From positions 186,001-250,000 of the forward strand of contig QKCJ01000060.1 in the NCBI GenBank assembly GCA_003245715.1: 64,000 nt of DNA, in the 5' to 3' direction. The position numbers were made by a program, and so were the translations under genes. Source of the stretch: a bacterium (lineage in GTDB: Bacteria; Planctomycetota; SZUA-567). Position 1 is the stretch's first letter; every line of letters begins with the position of its first letter. Below the pieces are notes generated by a model. It was not told where the DNA came from. It ran no database searches and saw nothing but the letters and a program-made list of their open reading frames with translations. Shown in pieces: positions 35,953-45,796 of the stretch.

Positions 35953-36649
35953 ATTTCAAAAGATCGGGGCGGATTTTTTTTGTCTTCTCCAACGATCTTT
36001 CAAGACGCCATTCGTTGATTAGTTTATGGTTGCCGCCGCGAAGAATCTCCGGAACTTCCAGCCCCTCATAATTTGCAGGCTGGGTGTAGTGGGGGTAATC
36101 AAGTAGCGCTCCGCCATGCTCGGTGTTTAGTGAGAAGGATTCTTCCACTGCGCTCTGGTCGTGGCCAAGGACTCCGGGTATCAGTCGCGCTGCCGCATCT
36201 GCCATAACCGCCGCGGCAAGCTCGCCGCCAGTTAAAACATAATCGCCGATGCTGAAAATTTCCGGCTGCAGAATTTCAAAGATCCGCTGGTCAAACCCTT
36301 CATAACGCCCGCAGACAAAGATTATACGCTCCTCTTCGGAGAACTCCTGTGCGTATGACTGATTGAAGGTGTTGCCGTCGGGCCCGGTGAAGATCAGTCG
36401 CCCCTCAACGTCTGACATCGCCCGCACCGCAGTGATCGCATCAATCACTGGCTGACAGCATAGGACCATGCCGGGGCCGCCGCCGAAGGGCCGGTCGTCG
36501 ACACGTTTGTGCTTGTTGGTGGTGTAGTCGCGGATGTCATGGAGATGCACCTCAAGCGCATCCTTCTCGGCTGCAATCTTGAGCATGCTTGTCGTGAAGA
36601 CGTTCTCGAGTATCTCGGGAAAAATTGTCAGTATATCAATTCGCAGCAT
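35951..36649 (-). CDS. trmD: tRNA (guanine37-N1)-methyltransferase
   Basis: 232 aa SPOUT enzyme methylating G37 of tRNAs with a G36. LRIDILTIFPEILENVFTTS, DDRPFGGGPGMVL, IFVCGRYEGFDQRI and SIGDYVLTGGELAAAV (knot and SAM site) are all present. The C-terminal PEILRGGNHKLINEWRLERS region matches. ATG at 36649 with GAGAG upstream. It is a single gene here, without rpsP-rimM-rplS neighbours. Confidence 0.96.
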   Translation of the reverse strand: MLRIDILTIFPEILENVFTTSMLKIAAEKDALEVHLHDIRDYTTNKHKRVDDRPFGGGPGMVLCCQPVIDAITAVRAMSDVEGRLIFTGPDGNTFNQSYAQEFSEEERIIFVCGRYEGFDQRIFEILQPEIFSIGDYVLTGGELAAAVMADAAARLIPGVLGHDQSAVEESFSLNTEHGGALLDYPHYTQPANYEGLEVPEILRGGNHKLINEWRLERSLEKTKKIRPDLLK

Positions 36650-36734
36650 TTTTTCTCTCACGGTTTTCTGGTGTTATTGCTGATTGTTTGGTTAGATTAT
36701 ATGGAATGCGGGGGCTGATTTCCACCGGCAAGGA

Positions 36735-36772
36735 AAATAAACAAGCCCCGCTTCAATAAAGAGGCAGGGCTT
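36735..36772 (-). terminator. intrinsic terminator after gap
   Basis: On the minus strand AAGCCCTGC pairs with GCGGGGCTT (one G-U pair), followed by GTTTATTTT. Confidence 0.72.
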
Positions 36773-36809
36773 GGAAGGTGTCTTACTATAAACCGTAAAG
36801 GGTTTATAC

Positions 36810-37952
<1,143 letters not shown>

Positions 37953-37990
37953 GGTGTTTTCTGAGTAAAAAATTATCGGTTTTCCCCTTG

Positions 37991-38014
37991 ATTTTATACG
38001 TTTTTGTATAAAAT
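37991..38014. repeat. AT-rich inverted repeat in the gap/gpmI divergent region
   Basis: A perfect 9-bp inverted repeat (ATTTTATAC and GTATAAAAT) with a 6-nt centre, about 40 nt upstream of the gap -35 box. The position suits a regulator binding site. Confidence 0.5.
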
Positions 38015-38084
38015 TCAGAATATTGTTAAAATTAATCTGCCGTATTCATACCTTCAGGAAGTTATTTTTTGTGGTGTTTTTGTG

Positions 38085-38176
38085 GCGGAGTTGGTGATCT
38101 CCGGTGTCTTGGCGGATTTTGCCGGTGCAGGGCGACGATTCTTGGGTTTTAGCCCTTGCGCTGTAGGTCATTGAAA
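38085..38176. other. GC-rich, hairpin-forming stretch upstream of gpmI
   Basis: Within the 476-nt gap between gap and gpmI, a GC-rich island in AT-rich surroundings can form CGGAG/CTCCG and GCAGGGC/GCCCTTGC hairpins. It has no open frame of note. It could be part of a gpmI leader; no confident promoter was found for gpmI. Confidence 0.3.
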
Positions 38177-38284
38177 CTAAAATATATATAGGCAATAATA
38201 TGTATTTTGTTTGCATAAATTTATTAAAGATTTTTTGTTTTTACGCTATATTTCATAGATTATATTTCAACAGAGGAGCATAAA

Positions 38285-39865
38285 ATGTCAAAAAGACCGG
38301 TATGTCTTATCATCCGTGACGGATGGGGTTATAACGAAAGAACTGAAGGCAATGCGATTGCTGCGGCTAACACGGTGGCTACTGACGAACTGAAGAGCAA
38401 ATATCCCTGGACTTTGCTTGAAGCTTGTGGCGAGGCGGTTGGCTTGCCGGAAGGTTATCAGGGCAGCTCTGAGGTTGGTCACATGAATATCGGTGCCGGG
38501 CGAATTGTTATTCAGGAACTCAAGCGTATTGATGATGGCCTTTCAAGCGGCGAACTCTTCAAGGCTCCGCGCTGGGCGGAGATGATGGACGCCTGGAAGA
38601 AGAACGGCTCACAACTGCACCTGCTGGGACTGCTGCAGGATGAAGGTGTGCACGCCCACCAGGAACACTTGTTCAAGATCATGCACCGCGCCCGTGAGGA
38701 GAACCCGGAAGGCAGGATTGTTATTCATCCATTCCTTGACGGTCGTGACACTCCGCCGCGCAGTACTATGGAATATGTTGCCAAGCTGCAGAAGGTTATC
38801 GCAGAAGTTGGCAACTGTGTTATCGGCACAGCCATGGGGCGTTACTATGCAATGGACCGCTCACGCGACTGGAAGCTTACATCAATAGCCTATAACACAA
38901 TCGTCAGTGCTGAAGGAACAAAAGCAGCGACCATTGATGATGCGGTAAAGGTGTCATACGACAATGACAAGACCCCGGACGGCGAACCGATGACCGACGA
39001 ATACATCAAGCCGTTTGTTATCGCCGATTACGCAGGTGTCAAGGACGGCGATTGTGTCTTCCATACAAACTACCGTCAGGACCGCGCCATCCAGCTTACT
39101 TCAGCCTTTATCGACGACGATTACGCCGGTGAGCGCAAGGCGAGACCTGTTGTTACCTACATGGGCTTCACCCGTTATTATGATGAGTTCACCCAGTATC
39201 TGATGGGGCCTCTGGGTGAGGGTGATGATGGGGAGGGTTGTGATATGAGCCTCCTGCTTGGTGAGGTTATCAGCAAGGCCGGCATGACGCAGCTCCGCAT
39301 CGCCGAGACCCAGAAGTTCCGCCACGTTACCAGCTTCTTCAACGGCAAGTCAACAACTCCATATAAGGGCGAAGAGCAGGTTGAGGTTCCAAGCCGCTAT
39401 GACCCTTCAAGCTTTGCCGTTCACCCTGAGATGGAAGCGTATACCCTCACAGACAAGATCATGCAGTATCTCAATGAAGATCCGCACCAGTTTGACTTCA
39501 TTGCTGTCAACTACGCCAATACCGATATGGTCGGCCATACCGGTAATTTCGAGTCAGCCAAGCGTTCTGCGAATATCGTTGACAAGTGCGTTACTTCGCT
39601 TGTGCATGTTCTTCTTGACCATGATTTCCAGATTCTTATCACCGCCGACCACGGTAACTCAGACCAGATGATTGATTATGAGACAGGCAAGGTCAAGACC
39701 AGCCACACCATGAATCTGGTTGAGCTTATTTACGTCGCCAAGGATGCACCGGGAACCAAGCTTATCAAGAAGGGCAAACTCTCAGATATCGCCGTTACCG
39801 TACTTGATCTTCTGGGACTTGAAAAGCCGGCACAGATGACTGCCGATAACATTATCGTCCGTTAA
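38285..39865 (+). CDS. gpmI: 2,3-bisphosphoglycerate-independent phosphoglycerate mutase
   Basis: 526 aa Mn-dependent enzyme interconverting 3- and 2-phosphoglycerate. CLIIRDGWGYNERTEGNA gives the metal ligand Asp12, GSSEVGHMNIGAGR the phosphoserine nucleophile Ser62, FLDGRDTPPRS and FHTNYRQDRA substrate residues, and DFIAVNYANTDMVGHTG and ITADHGNSDQM the remaining metal ligands. Complete. ATG start with GAGGAG upstream. A second, archaeal-type mutase relative lies at 57016-58191. Confidence 0.97.
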   Translation: MSKRPVCLIIRDGWGYNERTEGNAIAAANTVATDELKSKYPWTLLEACGEAVGLPEGYQGSSEVGHMNIGAGRIVIQELKRIDDGLSSGELFKAPRWAEMMDAWKKNGSQLHLLGLLQDEGVHAHQEHLFKIMHRAREENPEGRIVIHPFLDGRDTPPRSTMEYVAKLQKVIAEVGNCVIGTAMGRYYAMDRSRDWKLTSIAYNTIVSAEGTKAATIDDAVKVSYDNDKTPDGEPMTDEYIKPFVIADYAGVKDGDCVFHTNYRQDRAIQLTSAFIDDDYAGERKARPVVTYMGFTRYYDEFTQYLMGPLGEGDDGEGCDMSLLLGEVISKAGMTQLRIAETQKFRHVTSFFNGKSTTPYKGEEQVEVPSRYDPSSFAVHPEMEAYTLTDKIMQYLNEDPHQFDFIAVNYANTDMVGHTGNFESAKRSANIVDKCVTSLVHVLLDHDFQILITADHGNSDQMIDYETGKVKTSHTMNLVELIYVAKDAPGTKLIKKGKLSDIAVTVLDLLGLEKPAQMTADNIIVR

Positions 39866-39879
39866 TTGAAATAACCTTA

Positions 39880-39920
39880 ATCAGCTGCGGGAGGTCGTAA
39901 CCGGTCTCCCGCCTGATTTT
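39880..39920 (+). terminator. intrinsic terminator of gpmI
   Basis: Two stacked stems (ATCAG with CTGAT, GCGGGAG with CTCCCGC) in one hairpin followed by TTTAT. Confidence 0.78.
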
Positions 39921-39963
39921 ATCAAATGGTCTGCATTAGCATTAATATAAGAATCGGAGCAGG

Positions 39964-40953
39964 ATGTTCGGGGTAGAGTGCAAGGGTAATCTGCTTAAGT
40001 ATGAGCGGATTATTGAGGAGATGAAAGAGGCGGTCAGGCAGAAGAAGTTTTTGCTTGGCGATGTTGTGCCGTCGATTACTGCGGTTGCCAATGAACTGGG
40101 TTGTTCGCGCGAGACCGTTGTAAAGGCATACGCCGTTCTAAAGAAAGAGGGTGTACTGGACTCCAAGCCCGGCAAGGGTTTTTACGTTGCGACTGAAACG
40201 ATCATCAACTGCCCCAAGATTTTTCTCCTGCTTAACAACCTCACCCCTTATATGGAGGTTCTGTATAACTCTTTTGTTGAGGCGCTTGATGGGCGGGCGA
40301 CGGTGGATGTTTTCTTTCACCATAACCGCATTGATATGTTCGAGCAGCTTATCAAGAATAACTGCCGCAAGTATTACAGTTACATCGTCAAGCCTTTTGC
40401 GCATGAACGCGTGAGCAGTATCCTCGAAGCGATCGACTCGGAAGAGCTGCTGATTCTCGACCGGCGCGAGGGAATAAACGAGCACCGTTCATATATCTCG
40501 CAGGATTTCTCTGATGATTTTTACTGCAGCCTCTATAAGGGCAGCGCGCAGATAAAAAAGTATAACAAGCTTGTGCTGACCTTCTCGCCGAGATGGATTC
40601 ATCCGGCGGTCTGTGTGGAGGCGTTCAAGCGTTATGTTGCAGAGAATGCGATCAACGCTGAAGTTGTCGAGCATATCGGGAAGGTCGAGCTTGGTTCAGC
40701 GTATATTGTCCTTACTGATGACGATCTTGTAGAGGTTCTCAGACAGTGCCGGGACAACGGCTGGGAGGTGGGTCATGATGTGGGGGTTATTTCATATAAT
40801 GACACGCCGCTGAAAGAATTTGTCGCTGGCGGGGTAACGGTCATTTCTGCGGATTTTGCGGGTATGGGCAGGGCGGCTGCGATGTATGCTCTTAGCCGTA
40901 ATAGGGTTACACATTCAGAGCAGGCACGGTTGATTCTGCGCGATTCTCTATAA
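39964..40953 (+). CDS. GntR-family regulator with periplasmic-binding-protein-like sensor
   Basis: 329 aa. The N-terminal winged helix (about 12-75) has LGDVVPSITAVANELGCSRE and VVKAYAVLKKEGVLDSKPGK, a clear GntR fold. Residues about 80-325 look like a LacI/ribose-binding-type sensor (IFLLLNNLTPYMEVLYNSFV, GVISYNDTPLKEFVAGGVTV), an arrangement often used for sugar-responsive GntR proteins in this group. The target is unknown; the glucan genes downstream are candidates, although a terminator separates them. ATG start with GGAGCAGG upstream. Confidence 0.87.
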   Translation: MFGVECKGNLLKYERIIEEMKEAVRQKKFLLGDVVPSITAVANELGCSRETVVKAYAVLKKEGVLDSKPGKGFYVATETIINCPKIFLLLNNLTPYMEVLYNSFVEALDGRATVDVFFHHNRIDMFEQLIKNNCRKYYSYIVKPFAHERVSSILEAIDSEELLILDRREGINEHRSYISQDFSDDFYCSLYKGSAQIKKYNKLVLTFSPRWIHPAVCVEAFKRYVAENAINAEVVEHIGKVELGSAYIVLTDDDLVEVLRQCRDNGWEVGHDVGVISYNDTPLKEFVAGGVTVISADFAGMGRAAAMYALSRNRVTHSEQARLILRDSL

Positions 40954-40993
40954 ACTTTGGCTGAGTGGCAGGAATTTCTGATAAAACTTCCAC

Positions 40994-41017
40994 AAAGCCT
41001 GGTAACAGGCTTTTTTT
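40994..41017 (+). terminator. intrinsic terminator of the GntR-type gene
   Basis: An 8-bp stem (AAAGCCTG with CAGGCTTT), GTAA loop and a T run. The rest of 40954-41194 is AT-rich with no convincing gene. Confidence 0.85.
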
Positions 41018-41194
41018 GTTTTCCTTAAGGGAATATGACGGTTATAATTCAGATAGAGGAGTTTTATCACAGGATGTAATGTCTTGTGAGTTTAAGGTGA
41101 CAATAATTGATGTCGTCGGTAAACTTCTAATTTTTACTGACGAAAATAATAATAAAGACTTTTAAGACAACAACTGATAATCAGGAATTGATAA

Positions 41195-41647
41195 ATGGAA
41201 AATAATCCTGAGTGTGGCGGCATCAAGGCCATCGCCCGCGACCCGCACACCATATTCGTTTACTGGGACGCCGACATGATCGGCTCGGACAAGCTCAGCG
41301 GCAGGCCTGGCGCAAACGTGCGCGCGGTTATTGCCTGGTCGCTGAAATTATACTGCTGTGATACCAAGGACGTGCTTATGCAGGAGGTTGATCCGGCAAG
41401 CGGCAAGCATTACTTCCACGGTCTGCACTCGGGCTATACTTATCAGATTCGCCTTTGTCAGGTCGATACGATGGGGGACGCGCATTGTTTTCTGCAGTGT
41501 GACGAGGTTGTTCTGCCCAGATCGGGTTTTTCCTCAACGCATGATCCTGAGTGGGCGGTTTCAAAGCAGGACCTTGTCGAAATTATGGGCAAAGAGTTTT
41601 TTGGTGCGGGAAGCTCAGACCGTTTTATGTCTGCCTGTGAAGAGTAG
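41195..41647 (+). CDS. DUF4912-like protein
   Basis: 150 aa. It begins with IKAIARDPHTIFVYWD, the DUF4912 entry pattern (regulatory or carbohydrate-binding-like beta fold), then WSLKLYCCD and a GYTYQIRLCQVD strand. In other genomes DUF4912 proteins sit directly before GH57-type glucan enzymes, as here (63 nt upstream), so a role in glycogen or alpha-glucan metabolism is inferred. No catalytic residues are evident. Confidence 0.75.
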   Translation: MENNPECGGIKAIARDPHTIFVYWDADMIGSDKLSGRPGANVRAVIAWSLKLYCCDTKDVLMQEVDPASGKHYFHGLHSGYTYQIRLCQVDTMGDAHCFLQCDEVVLPRSGFSSTHDPEWAVSKQDLVEIMGKEFFGAGSSDRFMSACEE

Positions 41648-41710
41648 AAGAGTAAGAGCGTACGTGAATTTTTGACTGTCCAGGGCAGTTTAGAATAAGA
41701 GGTGTTAACC

Positions 41711-43342
41711 ATGTCTTCAGCAGATGATAATCGGCAGAGCAGGGCCGGAAAACTGATGCTTATTCTGCACGCACACCTTCCGTTCGTGCGACACCCCGAG
41801 TACCATGCTTTTCTTGAGGAGAACTGGCTCTTCGAAGCGATTACCGAGTGCTATCTGCCGCTGATCCGGGCGCTGCGCCGGATTGAGAAAGCAGGCACGC
41901 CGGGGCGTATCACCTTTACTGTTACCCCGACTCTGGCCTCGATGCTTACAGACGCGGTTTTATCCGAGCGCTATCTGCACCGGCTCAATAAACTCTGTGA
42001 GTTGTCTGATTTTGAAATAAAGCGCACCAAAGAATCCGCGCAGGCCATGCAGCAGGCGGCAGGGCATTATTACCGCCGTTTCAACCATTTGCGCAGCTTT
42101 TATCTCGATGAGCTTAAAGGGGATATTATCGGAGCGCTGCGGGCGTTGCAGAACTCTGGCCGTATTGAGATTTTCGCCTGCTCGGCAACCCATGCGCTCT
42201 TGCCGCTGCTTGAATCAGAAAGCTCACTCCGCGCGCAGATCAAGGTCGGCATTGATTCACATAAAAGCATGTTCGGTGTTGCGCCAAGAGGTTTCTGGAT
42301 GCCGGAATGTGCATACTCGCCGGATGTCGAGAAGATACTTAAGCAAAACGGTATCGAGTATTTTATCACTGACTCGCACGCGGTTCTGCATGGGACGCCA
42401 CTGCCGAAATTTGGTGTTTATGCGCCGGTTGAGAGCAATCTCGGCTGCAAGGTCTTTGCGCGAGACCCGAAAAGTTCAAAGCAGGTCTGGAGCGCGGACA
42501 CCGGTTATCCGGGTGATCCGCTCTACCGTGAGTTTTACCGCGACCTTGGCTGGGATGCGGAGATTGATTACGTGGGACAGTATCTAGTCTCGCACGAACT
42601 GCGCCATGACCTTGGTTTCAAGTACCACCGCATAACCGGTGACGTACCCCTCTCTGACAAGGATATTTACCAGCCTGAATCAGCTGCCCAGCAGGCGCGC
42701 CGCCACGCCCATCATTTCGTCGATACCCGTATTGAGCATGCCGCCCTTCTCTCTCAGAAGCTCCAGCGCGCGCCGCTCTTTGTAGCGCCGTATGATGCGG
42801 AGTTGTTTGGACACTGGTGGTATGAGGGGCCGGTATTCATTGAGGAGATGGTTAATTATGCTGCCGGTACCGGGCTTGAACTGGTAACTGCCTCCGAGTA
42901 TCTTAAGGACAGTCCACAACTGCAGCCGCAGTCACCGAGTGTTTCAAGCTGGGGTTATAACGGCTATTTTGAAAACTGGCTCAACGGCTCTAATGACTGG
43001 ATCTATCCGCCGCTGCATTCAGCCGGTAATTCAATGAGTGAACTTGCCGGAAAATATGCTGATGCTTCGGGGCTGTTGCTGCGTGCGCTCAATCAGGCCG
43101 CGCGTGAGTTATTACTTGCCCAGTCCAGCGACTGGTCGTTTATTCTATCAACAGGTACTATGGTTGATTATGCCCGGCGCCGTGTTACCGGTCACCTTGA
43201 GCATTTTGAAGCGCTCAAGACCATGATTGAGGAAGACAATATTGAAGAGGAATTCCTTGCCCGTCTGGAGAACCGCAACAATATCTTCCCTGACATTGAT
43301 TACCGCGTGTTTGCCGATAATCAGGTCAGAGCCGGGGAGTAA
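41711..43342 (+). CDS. GH57 family 1,4-alpha-glucan branching-type enzyme (DUF1957)
   Basis: 543 aa. LMLILHAHLPFVRHPEY is the GH57 start motif. GFWMPECAYSP contains the presumed nucleophile Glu, and APYDAELFGHWWYEGP the general acid Asp with the WWYEG block. The DUF1957 C-terminal helical part (WSFILSTGTMVDYARRR) is complete. The closest characterised relatives are GH57 branching enzymes that build glycogen-like glucans. ATG 41711 with AGAGGTG upstream. Pairs with the DUF4912 gene. Confidence 0.88.
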   Translation: MSSADDNRQSRAGKLMLILHAHLPFVRHPEYHAFLEENWLFEAITECYLPLIRALRRIEKAGTPGRITFTVTPTLASMLTDAVLSERYLHRLNKLCELSDFEIKRTKESAQAMQQAAGHYYRRFNHLRSFYLDELKGDIIGALRALQNSGRIEIFACSATHALLPLLESESSLRAQIKVGIDSHKSMFGVAPRGFWMPECAYSPDVEKILKQNGIEYFITDSHAVLHGTPLPKFGVYAPVESNLGCKVFARDPKSSKQVWSADTGYPGDPLYREFYRDLGWDAEIDYVGQYLVSHELRHDLGFKYHRITGDVPLSDKDIYQPESAAQQARRHAHHFVDTRIEHAALLSQKLQRAPLFVAPYDAELFGHWWYEGPVFIEEMVNYAAGTGLELVTASEYLKDSPQLQPQSPSVSSWGYNGYFENWLNGSNDWIYPPLHSAGNSMSELAGKYADASGLLLRALNQAARELLLAQSSDWSFILSTGTMVDYARRRVTGHLEHFEALKTMIEEDNIEEEFLARLENRNNIFPDIDYRVFADNQVRAGE

Positions 43343-43384
43343 TTTTAATTTCTTTCTGATACTGATTTCGCCCGCGTAATTATA

Positions 43385-43418
43385 ACAGGCGGCTCGCATA
43401 TTTTGCAAGGCCGCCTGT
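43385..43418. terminator. hairpin between GH57 and fabI genes
   Basis: A perfect 9-bp stem (ACAGGCGGC with GCCGCCTGT), 16-nt loop, flanked by T-rich sequence on both strands. Probably a bidirectional terminator for the two convergent genes. Confidence 0.65.
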
Positions 43419-43470
43419 ATGATTTTGTAGCAAAATTTCTTTGTCGCCGCTAACCGGCCGGTTCAGGTAA

Positions 43471-44253
43471 TTACATTCCGGTGATGTTGTAGCCGCTGTC
43501 AACGTAGATGACTTCACCGGTAACGCCGCTGGCCAGATCACTGGCAAGATAAAGGGCATTAAGGCCGACATCTTCCTGGGTTACATTACGGCGCAGTGGT
43601 GCGCGGTCGGCAACGTAGCCAAGCATCTTCTTGAAACCGGCAATACCGCTTGACGCGAGTGTCTTGATCGGGCCGGCAGAGATCGCATTGACGCGGATAC
43701 CTTCAACGCCGAGGTCAGCCGCCAGATATCGGACTGAACTTTCAAGCGCAGACTTGGCAACGCCCATAACGTTGTAGTTGGGGATAACCTTCTCAGCGCC
43801 GTAGTAGCTCATGGCGATAATGCTGCCGTTCTCATTCATCAGCGGTGCTGCGCGTTTAGCCATTGCAACCAGTGAGTAAGCACTGATTTCAAGAGCAATC
43901 CTCCAGCCTTCGCGCGAGGTGTCAACAAAACGGCCCTCAAGGTCTTCACGGTTGGCAAAGGCAACAGCGTGAACGAGAATATCAAACTTGCCCCACTTAT
44001 CTTCAACAGCCTTGAATGATTTATCCAGATCCTCGTCGCTGGTCACGTCGCATGGCTCGATGATTTCGGCGTTGAGTTGTTCCGCCAACGGACGTACACG
44101 GCTCTCAAGCGCCGGAACGTAAGTAAAGCCCATCGTTGCGCCCGCTTCACTTAGAGCCTTGCTGATTGACCAGGCAATGCTGCGCTCATTAGCCACACCG
44201 AAAATCAAGGCTTTTTTGCCCTCAAGAAACTTCCCCATTTTGCTCAGATCCAT
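43471..44253 (-). CDS. fabI: enoyl-[acyl-carrier-protein] reductase (NADH), FabI
   Basis: 260 aa SDR enzyme completing each fatty-acid elongation cycle. [20 protein letters not shown] is the NADH-binding loop. The catalytic set is intact: Tyr150, Tyr160 and Lys167 in [19 protein letters not shown], four residues offset from E. coli FabI Y146/Y156/K163. [14 protein letters not shown] is the substrate-loop region. ATG at 44253 with AGGAGA upstream. Its leader contains an 89-bp tandem repeat that ends 14 nt before the start codon. A divergent second copy lies at 56081-56878. Confidence 0.96.
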   Translation of the reverse strand: MDLSKMGKFLEGKKALIFGVANERSIAWSISKALSEAGATMGFTYVPALESRVRPLAEQLNAEIIEPCDVTSDEDLDKSFKAVEDKWGKFDILVHAVAFANREDLEGRFVDTSREGWRIALEISAYSLVAMAKRAAPLMNENGSIIAMSYYGAEKVIPNYNVMGVAKSALESSVRYLAADLGVEGIRVNAISAGPIKTLASSGIAGFKKMLGYVADRAPLRRNVTQEDVGLNALYLASDLASGVTGEVIYVDSGYNITGM

Positions 44254-44267
44254 TATTTCTCCTATTT

Positions 44268-44342
44268 TTATTTCCCGCGGTGCAACCCAAAACAAAAGCC
44301 GTCCTGCACCGCCGCGTGGACTGAGATGAATGACCTCGTCAT
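44268..44342 (-). CDS. possible leader peptide 1, 24 codons
   Basis: ATG 4 nt after GGAGG, 24 codons, TAA 14 nt before the fabI ATG. The four differences from the second copy all change the amino acid (F5I, G15S, G19E, L20V), which argues against selection on the peptide, but translation itself could regulate fabI. Confidence 0.25.
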   Translation of the reverse strand: MTRSFISVHAAVQDGFCFGLHRGK

Positions 44343-44356
44343 ATCACCTCCCAAGT

Positions 44357-44431
44357 TTATTTCCCGCGGTGCACCTCAAAACAAAAGCTGTCCTGCACCG
44401 CCGCGTGGACTGAGATGATTGACCTCGTCAT
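44357..44431 (-). CDS. possible leader peptide 2, 24 codons
   Basis: Same layout as leader peptide 1, one repeat unit upstream (Shine-Dalgarno, ATG, 24 codons, TAA). Its stop lies just ahead of the ribosome-binding site of the next copy. The rest of the 554-nt gap (44523-44807) is AT-rich, with one + strand promoter. Confidence 0.25.
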   Translation of the reverse strand: MTRSIISVHAAVQDSFCFEVHRGK

Positions 44432-44699
44432 ATCACCTCCCAAGTTTATTTCCCGCGGTGCACCTCAAAACAAATACTATACTGCGCCGCCACATGGATA
44501 AAGATGAATGACGTAATCCTGCTATCCACTTCAGAACATTTAAGACCAATTCCTCTATCCAATAAAATCGTAAAAAGGGATTCTTCTCCTTTTTTTCAGA
44601 ATAAGTTAAAGTATAATTAGAATGAGGTCGAATTTCAAGGATAGGCAGAATATTATATGAATATGTCATATGTTCATTAGTCTGGTCATATTAAAACAA

Positions 44700-44727
44700 T
44701 TGACCTAGGCTATTTTTTATTTATAAT
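44700..44727 (+). promoter_or_regulatory. sigma-70-like promoter for the sugar isomerase-like gene
   Basis: TTGACC, 16 nt, perfect TATAAT, about 75 nt upstream of the proposed TTG start. Confidence 0.65.
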
Positions 44728-44807
44728 ATATCTTTAGGCATATAAGTATTATATACTAAAATTTATGGTTGCATTTTTATCTTGTTACTATACAGAAGGT
44801 TATAAAA

Positions 44808-45629
44808 TTGTTTGATATAAAAATCGCCTGCTATACTGCTCCCTGGGGGCCTGCTGGTCTGGTTGATGCGCTTTCTACGATCTCAGAATTTTCTTTTGAT
44901 GGTATTGAGTGTCCCTCAAGTGTGGTTACTTCCTACGAGGATCGTCTCCATGTTTTTCAGGAGATTTTAGAGACGCAGGGGCTTAATATTGCGAATTTGC
45001 TCCAGCAGATTGACCTGCTTGATACTGAGAATGCCGATATTCAGGTTGAGCGTGCGGCTAATGCGGCGCGTTTTGCGGCGGCGGCCGGTTCAAACACCCT
45101 TACTGTCTGCCATGAGAAATTGCGTGATGGCGAGTTAACTGATGAGGAATTTGCGACTGCGGGGGCGATTCTTGAAGAGATCGGCGAACGTTGTCATGAG
45201 CATAATATTGAACTTTGTTATCTGCCGCGGGCAGGTCGTCTGATCGGTAACGAGAAAGACATTATCCGCCTGATGTCGTCGACAAGTCCTGACCTTGTCA
45301 AGCTTGCGCTTGACACTGCCGAGGCGGTTTTGTCCAAGACGACGCCCCAGAAAATGATAAAATCAACTCTTGAGCGAATCAAGGTTATACGTTTCCGCGA
45401 TGTATCCGGTAGTAAGCGCCGTAGTAAGTCAACCAGTGAAGACCCCGGCTCAACACCACAGTTTGGCCGTGGCGCGGTTAACTTTGATGCGGTCTGCAAA
45501 CTGCTGATTACCAGCGGCTATAAAGGCTGGATTACCCTTGATGTGACCGGTGAGGCGCATGAACCGGGTGAAGCTGTTTACCATGGTTACCGCTATCTGA
45601 TGCGTCATTCTGGATTGTTCGATGTCTGA
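44808..45629 (+). CDS. sugar phosphate isomerase/epimerase-like TIM-barrel protein
   Basis: 273 aa from a TTG codon at 44808, chosen because AGAAGG lies 8 nt upstream and the chain then opens with DIKIACYTAPWGP, the first barrel strand. FDGIECPSSVV, NTLTVCHEKLRDGEL, VKLALDTAEAVL and GWITLDVTGEAHEPGEA follow the xylose-isomerase-like AP endonuclease 2 fold with plausible metal-ligand Glu/His/Asp residues. The substrate is unknown. Monocistronic between fabI (divergent) and the STAS fusion gene. Confidence 0.78.
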   Translation: MFDIKIACYTAPWGPAGLVDALSTISEFSFDGIECPSSVVTSYEDRLHVFQEILETQGLNIANLLQQIDLLDTENADIQVERAANAARFAAAAGSNTLTVCHEKLRDGELTDEEFATAGAILEEIGERCHEHNIELCYLPRAGRLIGNEKDIIRLMSSTSPDLVKLALDTAEAVLSKTTPQKMIKSTLERIKVIRFRDVSGSKRRSKSTSEDPGSTPQFGRGAVNFDAVCKLLITSGYKGWITLDVTGEAHEPGEAVYHGYRYLMRHSGLFDV

Positions 45630-45716
45630 TTTTGATCTTTACCGTCCCTGCTTGTCCGGGTATGGTGAATTGTCTGAATAGTATGTGACTCCTGTTTTTT
45701 ATGTGGCATTATTCAT

Positions 45717-45728
45717 CCGGTTAACCGG
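45717..45728. promoter_or_regulatory. 12-bp perfect palindrome upstream of the STAS fusion gene
   Basis: CCGGTTAACCGG about 70 nt before the start codon. A possible operator; could be chance. Confidence 0.2.
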
Positions 45729-45796
45729 CCCGGTTCGGGTAGCTGTTGCTTTGGGTAGGCGGATGTTGGGTAATTATTTCGCATGAGAGAAATATT

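Larger units (their letters stand above)
44267..44522 (-). repeat. 89-bp tandem repeat in the fabI leader (two full copies and a degenerate third)
   Basis: Units 44267-44355 and 44356-44444 match at 85 of 89 positions; a third from 44445 is partial and diverged. On the minus strand each full unit has (a) GGGAGGTGAT, a 9-nt match to the anti-Shine-Dalgarno, (b) a 12-bp hairpin made of GAGGTGA/TCATCTC and TGAC/GTCA arms, (c) a GCGGTGCA/TGCACCGC stem with a 20-nt loop, and (d) a 24-codon frame ending GGGAAATAA. An A-T swap between copies keeps 12 pairs, and the other three differences fall in the loop. It lies directly upstream of the fabI ribosome-binding site. Confidence 0.9.

Noticed and set aside
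40965..41165. 66-codon + strand frame
   Set aside because: It contains the GntR gene terminator hairpin and has no ribosome site or recognisable motif.
43450..43461. AACCGGCCGGTT palindrome downstream of fabI as an operator paired with the one at 45717
   Set aside because: It lies downstream of a stop codon between convergent genes, so the shared CCGG core is more likely chance.
44267..44522. T-box riboswitch in the fabI leader
   Set aside because: Copy 1 contains GGGTTGCACCGCG, one mismatch from the T-box core, but the unit is only 89 nt, there is no stem I/specifier region, the 3' strand of an antiterminator is missing, and fabI is not an aminoacylation or amino-acid gene.
44267..44522. 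CRISPR array
   Set aside because: Units abut directly at 89 bp with no unique spacers, and no cas genes are present.
44433..44669. 78-codon minus-strand frame entering the tandem repeat
   Set aside because: It overlaps repeat copies 2 and 3 in a different frame from the 24-codon frames, shows no family resemblance and has no evident ribosome site.
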